Assembly (NCBI GenBank): GCA_964036195.1
Contig: OZ038458.1
Span: 24,131,832-24,195,831, forward strand
DNA length: 64,000 nucleotides
Origin: Sphaerolaimus hirsutus
Lineage: Eukaryota > Nematoda > Chromadorea > Monhysterida > Sphaerolaimidae
Direction of reading: 5' to 3'
In this document: positions 12,384-24,649 of the stretch, piece after piece
Layout of the letters: every line of letters starts with the position of its first letter
How positions within the stretch are numbered: the first letter of the stretch is position 1
The notes under the pieces: model-generated
What the model was told of the DNA's origin: nothing
The model's input: only the letters and a program-made list of their open reading frames with translations
Database searches by the model: none
Translations under genes and position numbers: made by a program

Positions 12384-12532
12384 AATCTTTTCACGTCGAG
12401 ATGTCGTCGGATCTTTTTACGTCAACATGTCGTCGGATCTTTCTACGTCAGATAGCTGTAATTCAAAAATCTTTTTACGTCAAAACTTTTCGCGTCAAAC
12501 ATTCCACGTCATCATTTCACGTTACATGCTCG
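12384..12532. repeat. Third cacgtca array
   Basis: Words tcttttcacgtc, ctttttacgtcaa, ttccacgtcatcatttcacg, oriented opposite to the 6455-6870 array, as expected for subterminal repeats of one element. Confidence 0.6.
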
Positions 12533-12551
12533 AGCTCTAATTCCGGCTTAA

Positions 12552-13034
12552 GTATGATGTCAATTTTCCGAAACATGTCGGTTTCCGGTTCCGGGTCGGT
12601 TCCAAACCGTCAACCCAACCCTATCCCCAGCTGCGCACCTGATCGCTATTAGTCGCGCCATAGTCCATATTATTGCCTTTTTTGCCGGCGCCAGTGGCGC
12701 CAATTTTGTTGCCCTTGGCGCCCTTGTTCGCCGCCGGCCCCATGCTGTCGGGCCTGTCCAGGGATCTGGTAGATGAGCGGCGCCTTTTTAGGTTCTCCAG
12801 GTTTTGGTCCACTTCTAGGGTGGCACCGTCTGTGGGGGGGGGGGGGGTTATTGGAGGGTTTTGGGTAAAAATTTTTTTTCTCGATTTGACTGGCTGTTTC
12901 CAATTTTATCATATCTGTACAGTTGTGCGAAAATGTGTTTACTTTTACTCAAAATTACGTATACTTCAGTACCGAATAAATACGTTTACGTTTCCTTCTA
13001 TAAAATTAACCCGAATTCGGTTTTATTTTACATA
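12552..13034. other. Unassigned stretch with GC-rich block
   Basis: Positions 12655-12850 are GC-rich (ggcgccagtggcgcc) and end in a G run of about 14. No gene recognised. Confidence 0.5.
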
Positions 13035-13431
13035 TACCGCAAATCCTCGAATAAGATCGCCCCTCGAATAGCTCCCCCTTGAATAACTCCCCCCTGTTTG
13101 CGAGGTGAGAAAAAATAACTCCCCCTCTTGAATAACGCCCCCTCTGGATGAAAACGATACAATACAGAAATACAAAAGAATATTAGCCTGAGCAGCGACA
13201 TCAGATACATTTCCGTGTATGCAGTGTATACACATTTTTTTATCCTTGTTGGACAATGAAATACCTGAATTACATGAGTTTACAGAGTGCACCCATACAA
13301 TGAATTAAGTCCAAGTTTTATGAGGACAAAATAACTCCCCCCTCAAATAACTCCCCACTTGAATAACTCCCCCTCCAAAACGTCTGAGGAAAAAATAACT
13401 CCCCTGGGGTATTATTCGAGAATTTAGGGTA
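13035..13431. mobile_element. MITE, ends taccgcaaatcctcgaata
   Basis: About 397 bp. Left taccgcaaatcctcgaataa and right attattcgagaatttagggta are inverted repeats; interior rich in gaataactccccc words. A separate subfamily related to the C-rich family. Confidence 0.7.
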
Positions 13432-13462
13432 CTTTTTGGAAGAATCTGATCTGAGTACCTAC

Positions 13463-14703
13463 CAGAGTTGCGAAAGCGTATTTACGCTTACCCGAAATAC
13501 CCGGGTAAATGGGTATTTATACTTACGCTTACGCTTACGCTTTCATAAAATACCCGTACGCTTTATTACGCTTTCCCGGCCGAAATACCCGGGTACTAAA
13601 AGCGTAAAAACGATTTTCACATGGTCCGGTTTTATACTTTTGTAAAAAGTATCAAACTACAACAAAAAAGTGAACGAAACTGCATACAAAAAAGACTGCT
13701 TGTGTGCAGTAATGCACTGGAAATAACGACACATGTACAAATTGTGTCGCAATATGAATGTCTCTTTTATACTGTGTCGTCAGGCAAAATATTTAGATGG
13801 CTTTAGATGGCAATGGCTTCAGAATCGAAATTTTGTGGCCGAAAATACACAACGTCAGAGTTCGAAAATGAAGATGACATGAGTGTACCGTATTTCCTCA
13901 AAATACCCCCGGGGGGTTTATTGTTTCAGAGTGAGAATTTTGAGGGGGGGTTAAACGAGGGGGGTATTTCGAGGGGGGGTTATTATTTCGCCAGAAATTT
14001 TTTGAAATCCCAGTACTAAAATGTCGTCTGAAACGTACGCAGACGTCGAAAAATGCAACAAAAATCGCCATTTATAAGTTTTAAAGACATTTATAAGTGT
14101 GTAGACGTACAAACACTGTTCTAACATAACAGAGTCATCGTTTTTAACGTGTGTTCTGCATTGTCGGGATGACAAACCGCAGCCTTTGTCATTTACGTTC
14201 TCTATACACTAAATTTGGGGGGGGGTATTTCGAGGGGGGGGTTTATAAGTTCATAGTGTCCATTTTGAGGGGGGTATTTCGAGGGGGGGGGGTATTTCGA
14301 GGGGGGGGGTATTTCGAGGAAATACGGTATCTTATCTTTACGCTAATAGAAGAAATGCGGTAAGTATTTATGAGAATTAGGTATAAATACATCGAAAAAA
14401 TCGACAGCACAAAGTCTGAGTTCGGAAATGAAGATAAATAAACTGTCGCTGTCGATTAAGTGCCATCAACGTCTGAGGGCAGACTACCAAGTGTACATCC
14501 GAAAAATGTCGCTGAAAGCTTGATTTTGAACGAATTCATTGAGAAAAAACTCCCTGAAATTTTTTTACGCTTACGCTTTATTTTACGCTTTCCTAGGTAT
14601 TTAAAAAATACCTTACGCTTTTAGTATCCACACTCAAAATTTGGAAAGTGTATTTACGCTTACGCTTACGCTTTCCAAAAATACCGGTATTTTAACAACT
14701 CTG
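13463..14703. mobile_element. hAT-like element, ends cagagttgcgaaagcg
   Basis: Left cagagttgcgaaagcgtat, right ggtattttaacaactctg, with an 8-bp TSD gtacctac (13455-13462 and 14704-14711). Subterminal regions repeat ttacgcttacgctt. A C-rich MITE (13886-14329) is nested inside. A second copy is at 30652-31418 and a truncated left end at 34876. Confidence 0.8.
13886..14329. mobile_element. C/G-rich TA-target MITE, nested
   Basis: From taccgtatttcctcaaaata to atttcgaggaaatacggta, about 444 bp, with long G runs on the + strand; inserted in the hAT-like element. Confidence 0.75.
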
Positions 14704-14711
14704 GTACCTAC

Positions 14712-15512
14712 ACTTAACGGACGAAATAAAACTTCTTTAAACGACATATTAAACATGTTGAAATAATGCTGAAGAATATGGAAATCAATTTTTTGTTTCA
14801 GTAGGGATGGAAAGAGGCTATGGGACAATACGTTTACCACTTATTTCACCTTTTAGTAATTTTTGAACCTTTTTCAACACCACTATTCCTAAAATCCGCT
14901 ACAGAAAAATCACTTGAAAGGCCCCACCCCCTCGTGAAACCAACCATGTACGAGCGCAAAATATCTGCTTTCTTCCAAACTCGGTCTCTGATGTCTTTTG
15001 TGTCCTAAAACTCCAGTGGCACTCCCAGACCCTGTAAAGTACACTGTAAAATGTCAAATGTTATGCAAAGTGTCTAAAGTCATGTAAAATGCCCTGCAAA
15101 ATTGCACAAGTACATTTGCCATTTTCCAGGCCATTTTGCATGTCTTCTGACACTTTGCATGACATTCGACATTTTACACGGCATTTTACAGGGTCTGTGA
15201 TTGGCACCTGCACTTTTCGCATTAGGATGTTCCAAACATTGGATGTCTAATGCGGCTTTAGCCAATGAAGCGACCGTGTGTGTGTCCGCGTCGTGTGACG
15301 AATTTTTCGATGCCTGTTTGAAAAAATTGTAAAAATGAAAAAAATAAGCCAGTTTTCTCGAAATTTTGGAAAAGAAAAATCTGATGATGATAGAGGATTT
15401 CTCCACCTATACAATTTCGAGAGAACTGCACGCTAAGGATGCTTCAATGCAAAAGATAGGAGGCACAATCACAGGCCTCATTGTGCCCGATTCGTGTGTG
15501 TTTTTGCACACA
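14712..15512. other. Gene-free stretch with a palindromic MITE
   Basis: Positions 15018-15207 form an imperfect palindrome from ggcactcccagaccctgtaaa to tttacagggtctgtgattggc, packed with tgtaaaatgtc words. Related half-palindromes lie at 20196-20290, 20513-20615 and 37110-37300; 38014-38213 is a close relative. No gene seen in the rest. Confidence 0.55.
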
Positions 15513-15839
15513 ATGCAGTCACTATTTATTAGTACAAATGCCCTTTACAAACACGATCCACAATCTTGACAAACAGGGTTAGTAGATGGCAAAGTTGCTT
15601 CCCAAGAATGCAATTGCACATGTATAGGGGGTTGACTTGAGTTTTTAGGGGCTGAGTTTACAATTCAGGGTTGAGTTGATGGGTGTTGATAAATTAGGGT
15701 TGAGTTGACAGAAGTTTAAAGATAAAGGGGCTGTTGACACAAGTTTAAAAATTAGAGGCTGAGTTTATGGGAGTTGAGTTGATGGGTGTTTGCCAAATTA
15801 GGGGCTGAGTTTATGGGAGTTAACAATAACATTACCATA

Positions 15840-16690
15840 ATCCTTAAGTGAGGCCCCCGGGGCTAAAAAATATAAATTGTGATATAATGCATTTGTGGGT
15901 TACTGATTACAATGATTTGAAATATGCACTCCATTCTGACAGTACATTACGATAACCCTGAAATTGAACCCAAAATGGGGCCAAAATTTTCAAATTGTGA
16001 AATGATGCATTGTGGGTTTCTAATTGCACTGATTTGATATATAATGCACTCCATTTTGACACTACATTACCATAACCCTGAAAATGAACCACTGGGGCCA
16101 AAAACTTTCAATTTGTGAAATGATGCATTTTTGGGTTTCTGGTTGCACTGATTTCAAATTTAGGTTTCTGATTGCACTGATTTGATATATGCACTCCATT
16201 GACACTACATTACCATAACCCGAAAAATGAACCCATGGGGCCAAATACTTTCAATTTGAGAAATGATGCATTTTCAGGTTTCTGATTGCACTCATTTGAA
16301 ATATGCACTTCATTTTGACACTACATTACCATAACCCTGAAAATGAACCCCCAGGGCCAAAAATTTTCAAATCATAAAATGATGTGTTTGTGGGTTTCTG
16401 ATTGTAGCGATTTCAAATATGCACTCCATTTTGACACCACATTACTAAAACCCTGATAATGAACCCCTGGGCACAAAAACTTTCAATTTGTGAAATGATG
16501 CGTTTGTGGGTTTTTTATTGCAGTGATTTGAGATGTGCACTCCATTTCTACTCTACATTACCATAACCTTTTAAGTCTAACCCTTGGGGCTAAAAAATTG
16601 AAAATTGTGAATTGATGCATTTGTGGATTGATGATAGTGATTTTTTGAAATATTCATACCATTTTCACACTACATTACCATAAACCTGAA
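15840..16690. repeat. ~115-bp satellite, about seven degenerate units
   Basis: Units contain gcactccattttgacactac, attaccataaccctgaaaa, aatgaacccctggggccaaa and gaaatgatgcatttgtgggt. Duplicated at about 17868-18718. Confidence 0.8.
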
Positions 16691-17095
16691 AATGAGTTTA
16701 CGGGAGTTTCCAAATTAGGGGCTGAGTTTATGGGAGTTTCCAAATTAGGGGCTGATATTAAGGGAGTTTCCAAATTAGGGGCTGAGTTTATGGGAGTTTC
16801 TAAATTAGGGGCTGAGTTTATTGGAGTATCCAAATTAGGGCTGAGTTTACAGCAGTTTCCAAATTATGGGTTGAGTTTACAGGAGTTTCCAAAATTGGGG
16901 GCTGAGTTTATGGGAGTTTTCAAATTAGAGGCTGAGTTTAAGGGAGCTTACAAATAAGTGGCTGAGTTTATGGGAGTTTGCAAGTGAGGGGCTGAGTTTA
17001 CAAGAGTTTGCAAGTTAGGGGCTGAGTTTATAGGAGTTTCCAAATTAGGGGCTGAGTTTACAGGAGTTTCCAAACTAGGGGCTGTGTTTACAGGA
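16690..17095. repeat. ~30-bp minisatellite
   Basis: Units of the form gagtttatgggagtttccaa followed by attaggggct. Thirteen or so copies, duplicated at about 18718-19124. The open frames here translate to a repeated GVSKLGAEF-type peptide and are not considered genes. Confidence 0.85.
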
Positions 17096-17523
17096 TTTAG
17101 AGGGGGTCCCCATGGGGTGCCATTTTTGGGGGGTCTCCAGGGGGTGCCATTTTCTGGAGGTACATATGGGGGTGCCATTTCAAGGGGGTCCACATAGGGT
17201 GCCATTTTTTGGGTGGTCCCCAGGGGTGCCATTTTTTGGTGGTCCTCAGGGGGGTGCTATATTTTTTTTTGCAGGGGGGTCCTAAGGGGGTGCCATTTTG
17301 GGGTGGTCCCCAGGGGGTGCCATTTTTGGAGAGTCCCCAGGGGGAGCCAACTTTGGGTGGGTCCCCAGGGGGTGCCATTTTTGTGGGGGTTCCTAGGGGG
17401 TGCCATGTTTGGGGGGTCCCCAGGGGGTGCTATTTTGGGGGGTCCCAAGGGGGTGCCATTTTTGGGGGGTCCCTAAGGGGTGCCATTTTTCGGTGGTCCT
17501 CAGGGGGTGCCATATTTGTGGGT
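17096..17523. repeat. G-rich ~30-bp minisatellite
   Basis: Units of ggggtgccatttttggggg followed by gtccccagg. Duplicated and extended at 19125-19640. Closely spaced G4-5 runs could form quadruplexes. Open frames on both strands are repeat artefacts. Confidence 0.85.
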
Positions 17524-17540
17524 CACTGCAGTCAGCAGTC

Positions 17541-19553
17541 ATGCAGTCACTATTTATTAGTACAAATGCCCTTTACAAACACGATCCACAATCTTGACAA
17601 ACAGGGTTAGTAGATGGCAAAGTTGCTTCCCAAGAATGCAATTGCACATGTATAGGGGGTTGACTTGAGTTTTTAGGGGCTGAGTTTACAATTCAGGGTT
17701 GAGTTGATGGGTGTTGATAAATTAGGGTTGAGTTGACAGAAGTTTAAAGATAAAGGGGCTGTTGACACAAGTTTAAAAATTAGAGGCTGAGTTTATGGGA
17801 GTTGAGTTGATGGGTGTTTGCCAAATTAGGGGCTGAGTTTATGGGAGTTAACAATAACATTACCATAATCCTTAAGTGAGGCCCCCGGGGCTAAAAAATA
17901 TAAATTGTGATATAATGCATTTGTGGGTTACTGATTACAATGATTTGAAATATGCACTCCATTCTGACAGTACATTACGATAACCCTGAAATTGAACCCA
18001 AAATGGGGCCAAAATTTTCAAATTGTGAAATGATGCATTGTGGGTTTCTAATTGCACTGATTTGATATATAATGCACTCCATTTTGACACTACATTACCA
18101 TAACCCTGAAAATGAACCACTGGGGCCAAAAACTTTCAATTTGTGAAATGATGCATTTTTGGGTTTCTGGTTGCACTGATTTCAAATTTAGGTTTCTGAT
18201 TGCACTGATTTGATATATGCACTCCATTGACACTACATTACCATACCCCTGAAAAATGAACCCATGGGGCCAAATACTTTCAATTTGAGAAATGATGCAT
18301 TTTCAGGTTTCTGATTGCACTCATTTGAAATATGCACTTCATTTTGACACTACATTACCATAACCCTGAAAATGAACCCCCAGGGCCAAAAATTTTCAAA
18401 TCATAAAATGATGTGTTTGTGGGTTTCTGATTGTAGCGATTTCAAATATGCACTCCATTTTGACACCACATTACTAAAACCCTGATAATGAACCCCTGGG
18501 CACAAAAACTTTCAATTTGTGAAATGATGCGTTTGTGGGTTTTTTATTGCAGTGATTTGAGATGTGCACTCCATTTCTACTCTACATTACCATAACCTTT
18601 TAAGTCTAACCCTTGGGGCTAAAAAATTGAAAATTGTGAATTGATGCATTTGTGGATTGATGATAGTGATTTTTTGAAATATTCATACCATTTTCACACT
18701 ACATTACCATAAACCTGAAAATGAGTTTACGGGAGTTTCCAAATTAGGGGCTGAGTTTATGGGAGTTTCCAAATTAGGGGCTGATTTTAAGGGAGTTTCC
18801 AAATTAGGGGCTGAGTTTATGGGAGTTTCTAAATTAGGGGCTGAGTTTATTGGAGTATCCAAATTAGGGCTGAGTTTACAGCAGTTTCCAAATTATGGGT
18901 TGAGTTTACAGGAGTTTCCAAAATTGGGGGCTGAGTTTATGGGAGTTTTCAAATTAGAGGCTGAGTTTAAGGGAGCTTACAAATAAGTGGCTGAGTTTAT
19001 GGGAGTTTGCAAGTGAGGGGCTGAGTTTACAAGAGTTTGCAAGTTAGGGGCTGAGTTTATAGGAGTTTCCAAATTAGGGGCTGAGTTTACAGGAGTTTCC
19101 AAACTAGGGGCTGTGTTTACAGGATTTAGAGGGGGTCCCCATGGGGTGCCATTTTTGGGGGGTCTCCAGGGGGTGCCATTTTCTGGAGGTACATATGGGG
19201 GTGCCATTTCAAGGGGGTCCACATAGGGTGCCATTTTTTGGGTGGTCCCCAGGGGTGCCATTTTTTGGTGGTCCTCAGGGGGGTGCTATATTTTTTTTTG
19301 CAGGGGGTCCTAAGGGGGTGCCATTTTGGGGTGGTCCCCAGGGGGTGCCATTTTTGGAGAGTCCCCAGGGGGAGCCAACTTTGGGTGGGTCCCCAGGGGG
19401 TGCCATTTTTGTGGGGGTTCCTAGGGGGTGCCATGTTAGGGGGGTCCCCAGGGGGTGCTATTTTGGGGGGTCCCAAGGGGGTGCCATTTTTGGGGGGTCC
19501 CTAAGGGGTGCCATTTTTCGGTGGTCCTCAGGGGGTGCCATATTTGTGGGGCC
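17541..19553. repeat. Large tandem duplication, second unit
   Basis: Copy of 15513-17540. Differences seen by eye are single bases and short G-run changes (for example gatattaag against gattttaag). The G-rich satellite runs on to about 19640, past the point where the first copy ends. Confidence 0.9.
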
Positions 19554-19682
19554 CTAGGGGGTCTCATTTTTGGACGGTTCCCAGGGGGTGCCACTTTTGG
19601 GGGGTTCCCCGGGGGGTGCCATTTGGAGGGGGGTCCCCATTGGGGTGTCAGTTTTTGCAAGCCTCTGAGTAGTGGGTACCTA

Positions 19683-20155
19683 TAGCAGGATTCTCTCCAA
19701 CCTTCAGTTGGGTTTTGTGGTTCTCTACAATTAAAACCACAAGGATTTACAAACACAAAAAGAACAGCAAAGCACAAATGTAACTAATTGAAGATTACAA
19801 CAAAGTTTGACACCTTGCAAAAACCACACTATCATATCACAAAACCTATACCACACAGAATGCACACTGCACACCATCATACCAAATCGCAAACTGTCCA
19901 CATTTTACTACCGAGTTTCATGCCCAACCATTTTACAGTTAACAGTTTTACATTTTATTAACCAAGTTTACAAAAATCCATTCCAAAACATTGCATCTTT
20001 GGTATTGGTCTTGTTATTGTTGGTACATTACATACTGCATTTCAAAACACATGCCTAGCATGTGGGCAAACTTAACTAAAGTATCATATTTTCTCCAATG
20101 GTATTAATTGTAGAGAACCACAAAACCCGACCGAAGGTCGGAGAGAATCCTGCTA
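19683..20155. mobile_element. MITE with ~50-bp terminal inverted repeats
   Basis: Left tagcaggattctctccaacc, right ggagagaatcctgcta; the arms continue to gtggttctctacaatta and its complement. About 473 bp, no transposase. The ends begin with TA, so a TA target is likely. Confidence 0.75.
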
Positions 20156-20681
20156 GTTATGCATACACGCGGTAGTGATGCGGGCCACTCCCGGGCCTCG
20201 TAAAATGTCAAACAAAATGTAAAATGCCCTATAAAATGTCTAACGATTGGTAACAATAGACACTTTACAGAAGATTTTACATGACAATTTACTGACTACA
20301 TGACTTTCCTTCCTTTTATTAAGAACATTCCTTAAAAACCTCAATTCATTCAATAACGGTTGACTTCCTGTGTGATAACTGAATACTCCCCCACCCGAAT
20401 AAAACCCCCACAAAGAATCCGCACCTGTCTAGAACCAGCAGCGCTCAATAAACTCCTCGAAGCGGGCCCCAGACAGCCGTGTTGAGCCCTAGCTATCAAA
20501 TTTGTCAACTGGTGCCACTCCCAGACCCTGTAAAATGTCATGTAAAATGTCAGGTGATATGCAAAGTGTCTAAAATCATGTAAATTGCCGCGTAAAATGT
20601 CAAATGACTTATAAGCTAAAAGCAAGGTTGGCGCTGCGCACACCAGTTTATTGTCAGCAAATTAAAAATTTGGTAAACTTA
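20156..20681. other. Gene-free stretch, remnants of tgtaaaatgtc repeats
   Basis: Positions 20196-20290 and 20513-20615 carry tgtaaaatgtcatgtaaaatg words related to the palindromes at 15018 and 38014. No gene seen. Confidence 0.5.
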
Positions 20682-21118
20682 TACCGTATTTCCTCGAAAT
20701 ACCCCCCGGGGGGTGATTGTTTCATAGTGGTCCCGAGAGGGGGGGGTTAAACGAGGGGGGGGGGTTATTATTTCACAAGAAAATTTTTGAAAACCAAGTA
20801 CAAAATTGTCGTCTGAAACGTACGCAAACGTCAAAAAATGCAACAAAAACTGCCTTTTGTAAGGTTCTGTAGACTAATATTAGTACGTAGATGGTATAAA
20901 CACTGTTCTAACGTGATTCCGACATTGTTTTACGTGTGTTCTGCACTACGCAGAACATAAACTGCCGTATTTGTCATGTACGTTCTCTTTACACTCAATT
21001 TGGGGGGGGGGGGTATTTCGAGGGGGGGTGATTGTTTCATAGTGGTCTCGAGAGGGGGGGGTCAAACGAGGGGGGGGGGTATTTCAAGGGGGGGGGGGTA
21101 TTTCGAGGAAATACGGTA
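20682..21118. mobile_element. C/G-rich TA-target MITE, complete
   Basis: From taccgtatttcctcgaaat to tttcgaggaaatacggta, about 437 bp. The interior has G runs up to about twelve. Confidence 0.75.
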
Positions 21119-23640
21119 AATCAACTCAGTGCTCGTTAAATGCAGTTGACAGTGAGTAAAAGTAACCATTCCAGTCAATTAAACTGCGTTCAAGGCAGAT
21201 TTCAAGGTAGATGTTCACTCAATGTTTAAAATTCAATTGGTAAACTAGTGTTCGCATCAACTTTACAACAGGCCATTTTCCATAACATTAGACACTTTGC
21301 AGCACACTCGCCATTGTCCTCTGACATTGCACAGAGTCTGCGAGCGGCACCTGGCCCCAATCGTCCTTCACAGGGGCACCAGAAACAGCACCAGCACCGA
21401 GGGCACCGGCACCGGATTGGGCACCAGGGGCACCAGAAGAGGCACCAGAGTGTCCCGGGGCGCAGAATGAAGCCACTGAAGAGTTTGCTGATGCGTTGCT
21501 CGCTTGACTCCCTTGATATCTGGGGGGGGGGGGGGGTGTTGTGGGGGGTAACTTTGTACTTTTTGAGAAATGTCGGAAAAAGATAAATATCACGTATAAT
21601 CTAAATATTTGATTGAAAAGGAATCTGGATGGTACATAAATTTACTATAATTTACAAGCGCAACTGTAGCGCCTATATCGCTCGCAGTATAAAAACTATT
21701 TAGAACATATGTTTGAAATGTCATTTGCCTAAGTGGGTAAGATAATTCGACCACGCAGTCGCAGGAGAAATGTGAAAAAATTCTAATTACAATTTTCTAC
21801 AAGTTCGATCGGATAGAAGAGTTGCAAAAACACATGTCATTCAAATGATCCCTTTCTATACATAGGATGATGGCACATACCAAAATACCATATACCCTTG
21901 AAAAACACCCCCCCCCCCCATAAAGCCCCCCCCCCACCCTCGAATAAAAACCCCATTGAAACGAAGTTGCGATTTAGATTTTGATTTTCTTGCGACGATT
22001 CAGAAAGAACTTCTGATAGAAAGATAGAAGTCAAGTGAAAAGTAAACTGATAAATAACATATAAGTTATTATACCTAAAATAAATTAATTAGTCAGTCAT
22101 AAGTTTTTTGTCATTATCACTTAACACCTACCACTTTGTTGTCACTTGATCCTTACAGAGATTTGAAAATTTGGCCCTAATATGAAAAGATTCCGGCTAA
22201 CAAAAATAACTAAAAATCTAAATGTGTAACAAAATTCATACCCTGGGACATATCCAGGAAAATTTATATTCACATAATCGCATGGACAGGTAAAAACGTT
22301 TATACTCCACTGACAGCACACTTTACAATGAAATCTACCGTATTTCATCTGAAAAGAAGAAAAAAAATTCTTCACCCTATCACACTTTACATTCATCGTC
22401 TTCACAACAGATCAATTTATCGCATAATCAGTCACGGTCACTCTATTCATTAAAATACGGTAACAATGTAAAATGCCTAGTATCATCAATGTAGTGCAAT
22501 GCGCGGCGCGGGGCAGTGCATTTTATGTGGCATTGCCACGAATAATGATGGGAAATATTCTAATTTTTATGTGCGTGGTGTGCTTGTGTTGGAGGTTGCT
22601 TTTTTGGGAGATAAAGTTTTTTTAATTTTTAAGTTTTTTTATCGGGAAATCGGAGGTTTTGATTCATAGCATTCAAAAATTTGTCTGGATGTTTTTGCGA
22701 CTAAAATTTTTGCGACTTACAAATTTTTGCGACTGACCGACAACTATTTACGCAATACACAGACGTAAAAAATGGGTTTTGATGAAAAATTGAAGATTTA
22801 AAAATTGAAAGATTTAAACTTTTCTCCCAATTCACCATAACAACAATCTACATTTCACCTGGCGTCAAATTCAGGAGCAGCGCAAAATTCCAAAAAAAAA
22901 TTGAAAAAATTTTTTTTAAATTTTTTTTAAAAATTTCCCACCGCCACCGGTGCCACAGCTGGCCGCCGGGTCATGTAAACGGCGCGGCGACGCCCACTCA
23001 AAATTCACCGGCACCGGGTAAATACTGTACACCGTGTTTTAGTATGCATGCGGTGCGGTGCCGTTCACGTTTTATTTGCCTACTTGTTCGCACGGTTGTG
23101 TATAGATCGGAGCGAATTTGAAATGCTCGCGATTAGGCTTGTGCACGCAAATGGCGCTGCACATTTTAGTTTACTGCCGGTAAACTGAAAATTTAGTCAA
23201 CTCATAAATCAACTTTGAATGGCATTTGTGTTTACTGGAATTTGGAGTTCGTCAACTGCAGTTGACGCAGATAAAAATGACTCATTCCAGTGAACTCAAA
23301 TGCGTTGAAAGCTGAGTTTGGAAAATTTATGAGTTCAAAATCTTCAAAATTACATTGTTAAACTGGCGTGTGCATAATATTTTTTAATACATTTAGTGGT
23401 GTAAAAGTGCCACGGTTCTGTTAGTATACTCCGCCGGTGAGTTTACACTGTCATGTTGGCTACATGCCAACGACAACTAATGGAAGCAAATAGTGTACAA
23501 CATAGGTCGATGTAAAATGGTTTTACATTCATAAATACTTTGACAACAAGGATTTGTTTCATTTTACATAACAAGAGTTCCAAGCACTTGTATCATTGGC
23601 GCTCTGCCAATGTAAGGCCTAAATAACTGCGCATGCATAG
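21119..23640. other. Gene-free stretch with small repeats
   Basis: No gene recognised. 21340-21540 is GC-rich (ggcaccagaaacagcaccag) and ends in a 16-G run. 21890-21960 is a C-rich MITE remnant. 23150-23360 carries a palindromic repeat (aactgcagttgacg, cattccagtgaactcaaatg) related to 21115-21260 and 28400-28560. 22880-23060 has GC words of the ggtgcc type. Confidence 0.5.
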
Positions 23641-24266
23641 TGTCACTGCTGTATACTGGGCGGACCGCAGAGTATGCGTTCAAAATTACTTATGTCTTAG
23701 TCGATAACGCACGAGCAGGATATGCTTGCACTTTCACAAAACGCAAATTATTTACAAAAGAAAAAAGCAGAGTCGCGTTGCGTTTAAGCGACAAATCTTT
23801 TTTTACTGAAACTTTATTTTCTTCTTTTTTTACAATATTGATTTCATTGGAGATATTGTGTAGTGTAGAAATGCTGCTTGACGAAAAAGTTTTTGCCAAA
23901 ATTCACAAAATAGCTAGGTAAATAAAAGGCTATTCCTGACATTGTTTTGTCTGGCCAGGGAGGGGGGGGGGGTGGTGGCACCCCCTGGTACATCCTATTT
24001 TCACTGCTCAGGGTGTATTTCATGTGAAATTAATTGCATATGTTTATGATTAAATTTTAGGATAATTTTAAGATTTTTACTGAGTTGAGCGCATACTTAG
24101 CGCAGAATCCTACCGTAATTTAATGAAAAACATATTGCAATAAATTTCGTGATTTATTATTCTATAGTAAAATTACATATTACTATGAAAGAACTGCATA
24201 ATTTTGGTTCATTATTCAAATGGGTTATGGTAAGTTTCCATACACAGTACACAACACCAAATTAAC

Positions 24267-24466
24267 NNNNNNNNNNNNNNNNNNNNNNNNNNNNNNNNNN
24301 NNNNNNNNNNNNNNNNNNNNNNNNNNNNNNNNNNNNNNNNNNNNNNNNNNNNNNNNNNNNNNNNNNNNNNNNNNNNNNNNNNNNNNNNNNNNNNNNNNNN
24401 NNNNNNNNNNNNNNNNNNNNNNNNNNNNNNNNNNNNNNNNNNNNNNNNNNNNNNNNNNNNNNNNNN
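24267..24466. other. Assembly gap, 200 N
   Basis: Exactly 200 unknown bases between two copies of a direct repeat. The round number suggests a placeholder, so the true size and copy number are unknown. Confidence 0.98.
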
Positions 24467-24649
24467 ATCCTATTTTTACAGCTTAGGGTGTATTTCATGT
24501 GAAATTAATTGCACATGTTTATGTTTAAATTTTAGGATAAGTTTAAGACTTATACCGTGTGGAGCGCATACTTAGCGCAGAATCCTACCATACTTTAATG
24601 AATAAAATATTGCAAAAAATTTCGTAATTAATTATTCTATAGTAAAAAT

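Larger units (their letters stand above)
6441..12547. mobile_element. Possible piggyBac-like composite, TTAA target
   Basis: Both boundaries carry TTAA (6437-6440 and 12548-12551) next to inverted ends gcgggaattagagctc and gagctctaattccggc. Arrays of the word cacgtca sit inside both ends and in the middle (6455-6870, 8100-8275, 12384-12532). The 6.1-kb interior holds several later insertions and no transposase ORF. TTAA targets are the hallmark of piggyBac, but short matching ends over 6 kb could also be two separate repeats. Confidence 0.45.
15513..17540. repeat. Large tandem duplication, first unit
   Basis: A 2028-bp unit starting atgcagtcactatttatt. It is repeated at 17541 with very few differences. 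Inside are three satellites in series: a ~115-bp repeat (15840-16690), a ~30-bp repeat (16690-17095) and a G-rich ~30-bp repeat (17096-17523). Confidence 0.9.

Noticed and set aside
16730..19777. Many open frames of 60-140 codons on both strands
   Set aside because: All follow the period of the minisatellites (GVSKLGAEF and GGPQGVPF-type repeats) and have no start-site or motif support.
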